From assembly GCA_035298385.1 (NCBI GenBank), contig DATGYC010000176.1, positions 1 to 19,418 on the forward strand: a stretch of DNA of 19,418 nt, read 5' to 3'. Made by a program: the position numbers and the translations under genes. Under the pieces are notes generated by a model. The model did not search any database and was not told the DNA's origin. It was given only the letters and a program-made list of their open reading frames with translations. This DNA is from DATGYC01 sp035298385. GTDB taxonomy: Bacteria > Bacillota > Sulfobacillia > Symbiobacteriales > Symbiobacteriaceae. The stretch's first letter is position 1. Every line of letters begins with the position of its first letter. Positions 6,796 to 13,762 of the stretch are shown here, piece by piece.

Positions 6796-6912
6796 ATCCG
6801 TTCGGCTGTCGCGTTTTCCGCACTTCCCGGCGTAGGAGTATTCCCCTTTCAGACCGAACATAGTATCGTATACCTCTAGCACGCTACACGGTCATGAAAG
6901 GGGGGACGGCCC

Positions 6913-9798
6913 ATGGGGCTGCGCTCCGGTCCTTCATTTGTCGCACTCGACCTGGAGACGACCGGGATGGACCCCCAGGTTGATCGAGTGATGGAGATCG
7001 GCCTGGTTCGGTTCGAGGAGGGGAAGCCGGTGGCTACTCTCTCGCACCTGATCGATCCAAAGGCCGAGATCCCCCTCCGGATCCAGGCCCTAACCGGCAT
7101 TCACCCCGGCATGGTGCAGGGGAAGCCCTCCTTCGCCGACTTCCGGGCTGAGATCGCGACCTTTATCGGCGAGCTGCCACTCGTTGCACATAGTGCCACC
7201 TTTGATCGGGAGTTCCTGGCCGCCGAGTTCCGGCGGGAGGGGGCGCCCTTTGGCGCGCCCGTCTTTGACACCCTGGAGCTCTCCCGCGTGGTCATGCCGC
7301 GGGCGAAGTCGCACCGTCTGCAATCCCTCTGTGCGGAACTGCAGATCAAGCTCGAACGCGCCCACCGGGCTGAGGATGATGCCCGCGCGGCAGGCTTCCT
7401 CTTCCTGAAGCTCTTGGCGAAGATCGAGCAGATGGACCTGGGGCTGATTCAACTCATCCTCCGGACTGGACAGCCTGGGGACTGGTCGCTCGCCCCACTC
7501 TTTGAGAGCGAGTGGGAGCGCCGAACCGCCGCTGGCGAGCAGCCGAACCACGTGATGCACTGGGTGACGCCGTTTGAGGGCGAACTGCATGACCGACCGG
7601 ATGAGAACGCCGATGAGTACCCCGCCCGGATCGATCCGGAACGGGTGCTGAAGATCCTCGGCCCCGACGGCGAGATCAGCGATGCCTTCCCCGCCTATGA
7701 GCACCGTAAGCAGCAGCTTGACATGGCTCTGGCGGTGACGGAGTCGTTCAACGCGGGCCAGCACCTGCTGGTTGAGGCGGGGACCGGTACGGGCAAGTCG
7801 CTCGCCTACCTGGTTCCGGCCTTCGCCTGGGCCAAGAAGAACGGCGAGCGGGTGGCGATCGCCACTCATACGATCACGCTGCAGGAGCAGCTCTGGGAGA
7901 AGGATATCCCCTTCCTGCAGGCGGCCCTGAAGGGAACCAAGCTTGATGGCGTTCAGGCGGCGGTTGTGAAGGGGCGCCCGAACTACATCTGCCTACGCAA
8001 GTGGGAGGAGTCGGCGATGGGCGCCGACTTCCTGACGACTGATGAGGCGCGCACCTTCCAGATTCGCCTGGCAGCGTGGCTGGCGGAGACGGAGACCGGC
8101 GACAAGGCGGAACTGAACCTAGTGGGTGAGTCAGAGCGTCAATGGGCTGACGTGATGTCGGAGACCGAGACCTGTCTGGGCCCGAAGTGCAAGTGGTTTC
8201 GCTCGCACTGTTTTGCCTACCGGGCGCGCAAGCGGGCCCGCGATGCTGACGTCATGATCCTGAACCACGCCCTACTCTTCGCTGATATCAACGCTGGCAG
8301 AGAGATTCTGCCGCCGTATCGGCACCTGATCCTTGATGAGGCGCATCATATAGAAGAAGTCGCGACCGGCGCACTGGGCGTCAAGGTGGAGAACTGGGAC
8401 CTGCGAGCCGCGCTCGCCCACCTGTGGCGGGCCGCTGGCCAGGGCTTCCTCTACACGGTGAAGCGTCGACTCCCCAGTGAGGTTCGATTCCCAGCCCGGG
8501 CGCCGATCGGGCTGCCGAGCGAGGACCTGATTGAGGCCCTGATCGACCGGACCCGGGACTGCCGCCAGGCGACCGAGGATCTCTTCCGTCTCTGCGTCGA
8601 CCTGGTGGACTCGAACGGCTCGGTCGAGGAGGAGGGGGGCGCCGGGACGCTCCGCCTCACCCCGACTGTACGGTCTGGTCGTCTTTGGGAGGCGCTCGAT
8701 CTGACGCGCGGGAACGCCGTCACCCGCCTAAAGCACGTAGCGGAAGGGTTGAGCCTGCTTGCCGGGGAGATTGCCGAGATGCAGCCGCCCCTCAGGGATG
8801 GCGAGGGTCTCGTCGCGGAGATTCAGAAGTACGCCTCGGCCATCAACGTGACAGCCAGCGAGATCGATGAGGTCCTGCTGAAGCCAGGGCCCGACGATGT
8901 GACCTGGATCGAGATGGCCGCGCGCGGCGAGCGAGTCCGGGTTGCCCTCCGCTCCGCCCCGATCAACGTGGGCGAGCTCCTGCGCGAGGAGGTCTGGGAG
9001 AAGCTGCGCGCCGTCGTGCTCTCCTCAGCCACGCTGGCGGTCGGCTCCTCCTTTGAGCATCTGAAGTGGCGATTGGGGCTGAACGGGCTGGCGCCCGAGA
9101 AGGTTCGTTCCCTGCTGGTCACCTCGCCCTTCAACTACCGGGAGCAGTCCCTCGTCCTGGTACCGGAGGATCTGCCCTCGCCAAAGGGGCTGCCGGAGAA
9201 GGAGTGGACGGAGGTCGTCCGCAACTTCCTCGCCCAGTACCTGGTCCAATCTGGCGGGAGGACGCTCGTCCTCTTCACCTCTCACCGGCAACTCCGGCAG
9301 ATCTACAACGATCTAAAGCCGGTCCTAGAGCAGGAGGGTCTCATCCTGCTCGGGCAGGGGCTTGACGGGACGCGCGGGCGGCTCGTCGAAGAGTTCAAGT
9401 CCGGCGACCGGATGATCCTCTTCGGTTCGCTCTCCTTCTGGGAGGGCGTCGATATCCCGGGTGACGAGTTGACCTCCGTCGTCATGATCAAACTGCCCTT
9501 CTCCCCGCCGGGTGACCCGGTTCTGGAGGCCCGCACCGAGGACCTGGAGAAGCGCGGCAAGTCGGCCTTTGCCCAGCTCTCTCTGCCGCAAGCGGTGATT
9601 CGCTTCAAGCAGGGGTTCGGCCGCCTGATTCGGACCAGTTCGGATAAGGGCGTGGTGATCCTGTTGGACAACCGGGTACTACCCGGCCAGACACGGTACG
9701 GCCCGCAGTTCCTGAAGTCCCTGCCGAAGCCGTCCATCTGGAAGGATTCAACGCCCGGCGTACTGGCCCGGGCCAAGGCCTGGTTAACCGAGGAATAG
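6913..9798 (+). CDS. dinG: DinG-family helicase with N-terminal DEDDh 3'-5' exonuclease
   Basis: The 961-residue protein begins with an epsilon-type exonuclease domain, about residues 8-175: D13-L-E15 in VALDLETTG, then VAHSATFDREFL and HRAEDDARAAG. An XPD/DinG-type superfamily 2 helicase follows, with Walker A GTGTGKS (Lys295, Ser296), DEAH at 475-478, FGSLSFWEGVDIPG and motif VI QAVIRFKQGFGRLIRT. Cysteines 360, 421, 426 and 433 lie between Walker A and DEAH with spacing C-x60-C-x4-C-x6-C, close to the [4Fe-4S] site of E. coli DinG and XPD. The exonuclease-helicase layout is typical of Bacillota DinG. The family unwinds DNA with 5' overhangs and R-loops; activity here is inferred. The ATG is preceded by AAAGGGGGG. 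No terminator separates it clearly from pssA. Confidence 0.93.
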   Translation: MGLRSGPSFVALDLETTGMDPQVDRVMEIGLVRFEEGKPVATLSHLIDPKAEIPLRIQALTGIHPGMVQGKPSFADFRAEIATFIGELPLVAHSATFDREFLAAEFRREGAPFGAPVFDTLELSRVVMPRAKSHRLQSLCAELQIKLERAHRAEDDARAAGFLFLKLLAKIEQMDLGLIQLILRTGQPGDWSLAPLFESEWERRTAAGEQPNHVMHWVTPFEGELHDRPDENADEYPARIDPERVLKILGPDGEISDAFPAYEHRKQQLDMALAVTESFNAGQHLLVEAGTGTGKSLAYLVPAFAWAKKNGERVAIATHTITLQEQLWEKDIPFLQAALKGTKLDGVQAAVVKGRPNYICLRKWEESAMGADFLTTDEARTFQIRLAAWLAETETGDKAELNLVGESERQWADVMSETETCLGPKCKWFRSHCFAYRARKRARDADVMILNHALLFADINAGREILPPYRHLILDEAHHIEEVATGALGVKVENWDLRAALAHLWRAAGQGFLYTVKRRLPSEVRFPARAPIGLPSEDLIEALIDRTRDCRQATEDLFRLCVDLVDSNGSVEEEGGAGTLRLTPTVRSGRLWEALDLTRGNAVTRLKHVAEGLSLLAGEIAEMQPPLRDGEGLVAEIQKYASAINVTASEIDEVLLKPGPDDVTWIEMAARGERVRVALRSAPINVGELLREEVWEKLRAVVLSSATLAVGSSFEHLKWRLGLNGLAPEKVRSLLVTSPFNYREQSLVLVPEDLPSPKGLPEKEWTEVVRNFLAQYLVQSGGRTLVLFTSHRQLRQIYNDLKPVLEQEGLILLGQGLDGTRGRLVEEFKSGDRMILFGSLSFWEGVDIPGDELTSVVMIKLPFSPPGDPVLEARTEDLEKRGKSAFAQLSLPQAVIRFKQGFGRLIRTSSDKGVVILLDNRVLPGQTRYGPQFLKSLPKPSIWKDSTPGVLARAKAWLTEE

Positions 9799-9804
9799 AC
9801 CAAG

Positions 9805-9892
9805 GCTTAGGCAGATTCGATTGGGGTAGCCTAGAACTGATCCGCCTAAGCAGGAAGCATAAGGATTTTCGTCGAACCATATATTTTCGACG
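9805..9892. repeat. Two inverted repeats between dinG and pssA
   Basis: GCTTAGGC (9805-9812) pairs with GCCTAAGC (9844-9851) across a 31-base gap. A tighter dyad, CGTCGAA (9870-9876) with TTCGACG (9886-9892), has an AT-rich nine-base centre. Neither is followed by a T run, so they look more like operator or leader structures for pssA than terminators. No clear promoter boxes could be assigned. Confidence 0.35.
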
Positions 9893-9942
9893 GTGCCAGC
9901 CTCATGATATCGGCGGCCCGATCTGTGAGGAGGATTCGTGCT

Positions 9943-10752
9943 TTGGCAAACGAATTGCGAGGGAAGCAGGGCCCCCGAAACGGTCGATGGCGGATCCGAT
10001 CGATCCGCGGCGGCAAGTGGTGGCGGGAGCGCGGTCAGAAGTCGCTCTCGATGATTCCCCACCTCTTTACCCTGCTCAACCTAGCCTTTGGTGTCGTAAG
10101 TATCATTCTGACCAGCCAGCACGACTATCGCCTGGCCGCCCTCTGTACTCTGGGCTCCCTGATCGCCGACGGGCTTGATGGCCGGATGGCGCGACTGCTC
10201 AAGGCTGACGGCGAGTTTGGCAAGGAACTGGACTCCCTGGCGGACGTCGTCGCCTTCGGGACAGCGCCGGCCTTCTTGCTCTACCAGATGGCCCTGAAGG
10301 AGTTGGGGCTCTTCGGCCTGGTCGTGACGATCATCTTCCCGCTCTGCGGGGCGCTACGACTGGCCCGGTTCAACATCATCAAGACGAGTGGCTTCTTCAT
10401 GGGTGTGCCGATTACGGCTGCGGGGACCTACCTCTCGCTGGTGGCCTATTACGCCATCCACGCCCATAAGGGGCCGGTTCTGCAGCTCTATCCGGTGATC
10501 GTCCTGCTACTCGCCTACCTGATGATCTCCACGATCCCCTACCCCGACTTCAAGAAGCGGAAGGCGGGCAGTGCGATCAACCTTTGGCCCATGGTGGGCC
10601 CATTGGCAGCCGCCGTGGCGGTCTATGCAGCGGCGGACTGGAACCCGTGGTCGCTCTTGGTGATCCCGCTAACGGCCTACGTCGCCCTCGGACCGTGGCT
10701 GCTGATCCTGAAGCAGTTTCGGTCGCGGCCTACGCCTTCGGCACATCCGTAA
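9943..10752 (+). CDS. pssA: CDP-diacylglycerol-serine O-phosphatidyltransferase (phosphatidylserine synthase)
   Basis: This polytopic membrane enzyme carries the complete CDP-alcohol phosphotransferase signature D-G-x2-A-R-x8-G-x3-D-x3-D: Asp79, Gly80, Ala83, Arg84, Gly93, Asp97 and Asp101. The IPHLFTLLNLAFG segment just before the first helix is typical of bacterial type II PssA, which joins CDP-diacylglycerol and serine on the way to phosphatidylethanolamine. I chose the TTG at 9943 (269 residues) because GAGGAGG at 9927-9933 is nine bases upstream; the ATG at 9904 lacks a ribosome site. This leaves a basic extension of about 35 residues before the usual beginning. An internal ATG at 10051 would give the standard length but has no good ribosome site. 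PgsA is the main alternative; the motif context favours PssA. Confidence 0.88.
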   Translation: MANELRGKQGPRNGRWRIRSIRGGKWWRERGQKSLSMIPHLFTLLNLAFGVVSIILTSQHDYRLAALCTLGSLIADGLDGRMARLLKADGEFGKELDSLADVVAFGTAPAFLLYQMALKELGLFGLVVTIIFPLCGALRLARFNIIKTSGFFMGVPITAAGTYLSLVAYYAIHAHKGPVLQLYPVIVLLLAYLMISTIPYPDFKKRKAGSAINLWPMVGPLAAAVAVYAAADWNPWSLLVIPLTAYVALGPWLLILKQFRSRPTPSAHP

Positions 10753-10761
10753 ATAGGTGAG

Positions 10762-10800
10762 CCCCTCGCTCTGTGGCAGAGTGAGGGGTCTCTCTCTTTT
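10762..10800 (+). terminator. Intrinsic terminator after pssA
   Basis: CCCCTCGCTCTG (10762-10773) pairs with CAGAGTGAGGGG (10777-10788) with one G-T pair and a three-base loop, followed by TCTCTCTCTTTT. It separates pssA from the bioY unit. Confidence 0.9.
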
Positions 10801-10812
10801 CAGGCGGAATGA

Positions 10813-10845
10813 TTGTAAACCGAAGGAACTATATACGGTTGACAA
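10813..10845. promoter_or_regulatory. BirA-type biotin operator
   Basis: TTGTAAACC (10813-10821) and GGTTGACAA (10837-10845) form an inverted repeat with a 15-base spacer, matching the known bacterial BirA site (TTGTAAACC, 14-16 bases, GGTTTACAA) with one changed base. It lies directly upstream of bioY, and its right arm overlaps the -35 box, so biotin-loaded BirA would block transcription. Family knowledge and position agree. Confidence 0.92.
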
Positions 10846-10867
10846 TAAGGGCGCCCGCCCGTAGGAT
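10839..10867 (+). promoter_or_regulatory. bioY promoter
   Basis: A perfect -35 TTGACA (10839-10844) is followed by a 17-base spacer and TAGGAT (10862-10867). The -35 box lies inside the right arm of the biotin operator. The spacer contains a copy of the GGGCGCCC palindrome (10849-10856). Confidence 0.85.
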
Positions 10868-10903
10868 GGTAACGACGACCAACCAGAGGAGGCCGTACCA
10901 TCC

Positions 10904-11467
10904 ATGCGCCGTTATTCGTTACTCGTACTTGCTCCCCTGATGACTGCGATCACTGTGGTGCTCGGGCTGATGCCGCCGATTCCGATGCCGTTCGGGGTGC
11001 CGATCACCCTGCAGACGCTCGGGGTCATGCTGGCAGGCCTCGTGTTGGGCGCCGCCGGTGGCGGGCTGTCACAGGTCTTACTGCTTCTCCTGGTTGCGGT
11101 GGGCGCCCCGGTCCTAGCGGGTGGGAAAGGCGGGCTGGCCGTCTTTGCCGGTCCGACGGCTGGGTATCTGATCGGCTGGGCGCCGGCTGCCCTGGTGACG
11201 GGACTGATCGCCGGTAAGGGTGCGCTCACCCTCCCGCGAGCCCTGATCGCCGCCGTGATCGGCGGGGTGGGCGTCGTCTACCTCTTCGGCATCCCCTGGA
11301 CGGCCTGGAATGTCCAGATTCCGCTCTGGGTGGCGGCGAAGGGCGCCCTGGTCTTCGTGCCGCTAGACCTCGTCAAGGCCGTTGCAGCGGCCGCGATCGC
11401 CCTGCCGGTCCGCCGAGCTGTAGCCGCTGCGGGCCTGCTCCCATCCAGCACCAACCGCTCCGTCTAA
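10904..11467 (+). CDS. bioY: BioY biotin transporter (ECF S-component)
   Basis: The 187-residue membrane protein has about six helices and BioY hallmarks: an N-terminal helix leading to PIPMPFGVPITLQTLGVMLAG, then a Gly-rich helix, a central GPTAGYLIGW motif and a C-terminal FVPLDLVKAVAAA helix. BioY binds biotin in the membrane and imports it alone or with the EcfA/EcfT energising module, which is not encoded here. AGAGGAGG at 10885-10892 precedes the ATG by eleven bases. The biotin operator over the promoter independently supports the assignment and shows control by biotin supply through BirA. No biotin-synthesis gene lies next to it. Confidence 0.95.
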   Translation: MRRYSLLVLAPLMTAITVVLGLMPPIPMPFGVPITLQTLGVMLAGLVLGAAGGGLSQVLLLLLVAVGAPVLAGGKGGLAVFAGPTAGYLIGWAPAALVTGLIAGKGALTLPRALIAAVIGGVGVVYLFGIPWTAWNVQIPLWVAAKGALVFVPLDLVKAVAAAAIALPVRRAVAAAGLLPSSTNRSV

Positions 11468-11550
11468 GTCGTGGTCGCCCACCACAGGAGACGAGCATAG
11501 CCAGTCCGCTCCCCTCATAGCCATGAGGTGGACAGGGGAGGAGGATGGGC

Positions 11551-11952
11551 ATGATTGCTGGATCCCAAGAGACTGGATCCTTCGATTTTGAGGCGGTTAT
11601 GCGGGGGGCGCTTTGGGGCTTTCTCTTTATGGCAGGCGTGGCGGCGGCCATCGCCCTTTGGGCGCCGAAGTTTCCAGCGCTACAGCAGTACATCTACCTG
11701 CACGACGATGCGATTCGCTGGGCGGTCTACGCGCTCGCAGCGCTGCTCTCAGGTCTGGTCGCTGGACAACGAGCAGGCACGATGGGGCTCGTACACGGCT
11801 CGCTCGCCGCACTCGGAAGCTTCCTGATCCTAGCGCTGGTCAGCGGCATTTTCACAGGGATTCCGAACATCTGGGACTTCGGCGTGCGCGTCGTGGTCAA
11901 TCTGATTGTGGGAGGCCTGGGCGGCATCCTGGGCGCTAACCTAGCGGATTAG
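11551..11952 (+). CDS. Four-helix membrane protein, probable TIGR04086/DUF3792 (YrzE-like) family
   Basis: The 133-residue product has an amphipathic start and four hydrophobic segments at about 18-38, 55-73, 78-100 and 110-131, with Gly-rich helices (VNLIVGGLGGILGANL at the end). Length, helix count and the R-G-A-L-W-G / G-L-V-A-G-Q-R-A-G pattern suggest the TIGR04086/DUF3792 membrane-protein family common in spore-forming Bacillota, whose function is not established. I prefer the ATG at 11551 because GGAGG at 11540-11544 is then six bases upstream; the ATG at 11545 would touch it. The bioY stop is 83 bases upstream without a terminator, so readthrough from bioY is possible. Alternative hairpins cover the ribosome site. 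Confidence 0.65.
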   Translation: MIAGSQETGSFDFEAVMRGALWGFLFMAGVAAAIALWAPKFPALQQYIYLHDDAIRWAVYALAALLSGLVAGQRAGTMGLVHGSLAALGSFLILALVSGIFTGIPNIWDFGVRVVVNLIVGGLGGILGANLAD

Positions 11953-11958
11953 AAGAGG

Positions 11959-11980
11959 GGCGAGGGAGTAATCCCTCGCC
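11959..11980 (+). terminator. GC-rich hairpin after the four-helix membrane protein gene
   Basis: GGCGAGGGA (11959-11967) pairs perfectly with TCCCTCGCC (11972-11980) around a GTAA tetraloop. No T run follows, so it may be a weak or factor-assisted terminator. The next 175 bases, up to the TPR gene, hold no gene or clear promoter. Confidence 0.55.
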
Positions 11981-12155
11981 TCTGTGCATGCATAAAGGCC
12001 CGATTTCTTGGGCATCCTCCGAGCGCACGGTCGACAAGATCCGGCAAAGCCGCGCGGACATTGACGAACGATCATGGCCGTCGGCGGAAGGAGTCGTCTC
12101 TTCCTGTTGTCAAAACAGTCAGTAGATAAGACCCTTCGCAGGGAGGAGTGTTTGC

Positions 12156-13367
12156 ATGCCGGAGTTGTCTGACTGGCCGATCCCCGTTCCTGGGCGCGGA
12201 AGCACCCTGACGCGAGCGCTCAAGCTCCTCGGTCCTGATGGCGGTGCTGCCGGCGTCTTCGTCGGCCTGCTCGCCTGGGCGGGACGACTAGAGGCCGCAA
12301 CGACCAAGGCGCGTGAGCGGCTCCTGGAACAGCCCACACGGGGCGACTGGGGCGCCCGCTGGGCGATTCTGTACCTGGCTACGGGCCGCCTACAGCCGAC
12401 TGGATTGAAGGAGGCGATCTCGTGGTTGCAGCCCGCCGTGGGCCGTCAGCCGGAGGAGCCGCTGCTCCGGCTCTGGTTGGCCATCGGCTTCGCCCAGAAC
12501 GGCGAGGTTGAGGAGGCGCTCCGTGAGGTGAACGTTGCCCTGCGCACCGCCCCTCAGTTGATCGAACTCTGGGAGTTGAAGGGATCGCTGCTCCTGCAGA
12601 CCGGACGCTGGAAGGATGCACTCCCCTGCCTGGACGCAGCGCTAGCGGGGCGCCCAGGCTCTGGGTGGCTCTGGAACGGCCGGGGGCTCGCCCTGGATGG
12701 TCTGAAGCGGCCGGATGAGGCGGCCCGAGCCCTCGGACGGGCCGCACAGATCCTGCCGCGTGAGGGCGCTGTCTGGGCCAACCTGGGGCTCGTGCTCCAG
12801 AAGCTGGAGCAGACCCCGGAGGCGCTCGCCTGCCTGGAGCGGGCGCTCACCCTCCGACCGATCGACCCGACCCTCTTGAACAACATCGGATTTTCGCTCA
12901 TGGCTAGTGGGCGGGCGAGTGAGGCGGTTGAGGCCTACCGGCAAGCGCTGGCCCGTGACCCGGACTCGGTGACCGTTATGGGCAACCTAGCGGCAGCCCT
13001 GGCCAAGCATGGGCGCCCCGGTGAGGCCGCAGAGGTTCTCGAGTCGGCCCTGGCCCGGGCGCCTGGGGACTTCACCCTGCTGAACAACCGGGCCCACCTC
13101 CTGGCCCAAGCGGGCCGGCATGAGGATGCGCTCCGGCTCTACGAGTCCGCCCTGGAGCGGCGCCCCGAAGATGCGACCCTCCTGGCCAACAAGGCTGGAT
13201 CCCTCTTTGCCCTGGAGCGATTCGATCAGGCGCTTGTCGCCTACCGGATCGCCTCGCTCGTCGAGCCGGCCAACCGTCGTCATCTCTGGGGCATGGGCGT
13301 CTGCTTCGAGCGGCTGGGGCAGGCTGACGCAGCCCTGGACTGCTACAACCAAGCGGTCACCGCGTAA
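12156..13367 (+). CDS. Tetratricopeptide-repeat protein
   Basis: The 403-residue protein is built almost entirely of 34-residue TPR units from about residue 75 to the end, roughly nine repeats. Typical units include AVWANLGLVLQKLEQTPEAL, TLLNNIGFSLMASGRASEAV and TLLANKAGSLFALERFDQAL, with the usual W/L-G-Y/A-A-P positions and helix breaks at Pro. There is no signal peptide, transmembrane segment or attached catalytic domain, so it is presumably a cytoplasmic protein-binding scaffold. The first 70 residues do not match TPR and may form a cap. The ATG at 12156 has GGGAGGAG seven bases upstream. The gene is monocistronic and convergent with the spore-protein gene, from which it is separated by a long hairpin. 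The partner is unknown. Confidence 0.88.
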   Translation: MPELSDWPIPVPGRGSTLTRALKLLGPDGGAAGVFVGLLAWAGRLEAATTKARERLLEQPTRGDWGARWAILYLATGRLQPTGLKEAISWLQPAVGRQPEEPLLRLWLAIGFAQNGEVEEALREVNVALRTAPQLIELWELKGSLLLQTGRWKDALPCLDAALAGRPGSGWLWNGRGLALDGLKRPDEAARALGRAAQILPREGAVWANLGLVLQKLEQTPEALACLERALTLRPIDPTLLNNIGFSLMASGRASEAVEAYRQALARDPDSVTVMGNLAAALAKHGRPGEAAEVLESALARAPGDFTLLNNRAHLLAQAGRHEDALRLYESALERRPEDATLLANKAGSLFALERFDQALVAYRIASLVEPANRRHLWGMGVCFERLGQADAALDCYNQAVTA

Positions 13368-13375
13368 CCGTAGAA

Positions 13376-13404
13376 TAGACCGGGAGGGAAGCCCTCCCGG
13401 TCTA
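13376..13404. terminator. 13-bp perfect hairpin between convergent genes
   Basis: TAGACCGGGAGGG (13376-13388) and CCCTCCCGGTCTA (13392-13404) pair without mismatch around a three-base loop. Neither strand has a long T run, but position and strength suggest a shared terminator for the TPR and spore-protein genes. Confidence 0.7.
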
Positions 13405-13413
13405 GACGCCCAC

Positions 13414-13608
13414 TTACGGGTCCAACGCCCCCTCGGCGTACTGGATCAGCACCCGGACCATCCGACCACCCACCCGACCAGGCCGGGCGCCCGGCGTATC
13501 GCCCCGGTCTGGTCCGCCAGCCCCCAGCCCAGGGGGCGCCATCTCACAAGCAAACCGTTCCACCAGCTCATGGGGCAGGGACTTCTGGACCGGTCTTGAC
13601 TCGGCCAT
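13414..13608 (-). CDS. Divergent alpha/beta-type small acid-soluble spore protein
   Basis: The 64-residue product has the layout of DNA-binding alpha/beta SASPs: an N-terminal L-x-x-F-x-x-E-x-A block (ELVERFACEMA) and a C-terminal G-x-V-G-G-x-M-V-R-x-[LM]-I-x-x-[AY]-E-x-x-L block (GRVGGRMVRVLIQYAEGAL). These proteins coat and protect spore DNA and are degraded by protease GPR at germination. The E-[IVF]-A-S-E cleavage consensus is replaced by E-M-A-P-P here. ATG 13608 is preferred over TTG 13626 because GGAGG lies eight bases before it and inside the longer version. A sigma-G-like promoter upstream supports forespore expression. The family call comes from motif recognition, with the middle region quite divergent. 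Confidence 0.78.
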   Translation of the reverse strand: MAESRPVQKSLPHELVERFACEMAPPGLGAGGPDRGDTPGARPGRVGGRMVRVLIQYAEGALDP

Positions 13609-13637
13609 CAGGGCCACCTCCCACAAAGGCGTAGGTC

Positions 13638-13668
13638 TAGTATGAAGTTGGCTCCCCCGTGTTATGTA
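13638..13668 (-). promoter_or_regulatory. Sigma-G-type forespore promoter for the SASP gene
   Basis: On the minus strand, CATACTA (13644-13638) matches the sigma-G -10 consensus CATnHTA. An ACATA-type -35 element (TACATA, 13668-13663) lies 18 bases upstream, the usual spacing. The start site would fall about 20-25 bases before the ATG, leaving a short leader with the ribosome site. Confidence 0.7.
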
Positions 13669-13687
13669 GCCACTCTCCGCCCCAGTG

Positions 13688-13737
13688 CGCCCGATCGGGC
13701 GACACGTCTCCGTCCACCCGCTTCGCCCGATTGGGCG
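13688..13737. repeat. Tandem pair of 14-bp palindromes (operator-like)
   Basis: CGCCCGATCGGGCG (13688-13701) is a perfect palindrome. CGCCCGATTGGGCG (13724-13737) differs by one central base. Their centres are 36 bases apart, in the divergent region between the spore-protein gene and the alpha/beta hydrolase gene. Confidence 0.6.
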
Positions 13738-13762
13738 TCAATAGAAGGAATGAAATCTCGCT

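Noticed and set aside
10864..10903. Inverted repeat GGATGGTA / TACCATCC around the bioY ribosome site
   Set aside because: The left arm overlaps the -10 box and would lie before the transcription start, so it cannot form an RNA hairpin; probably chance.
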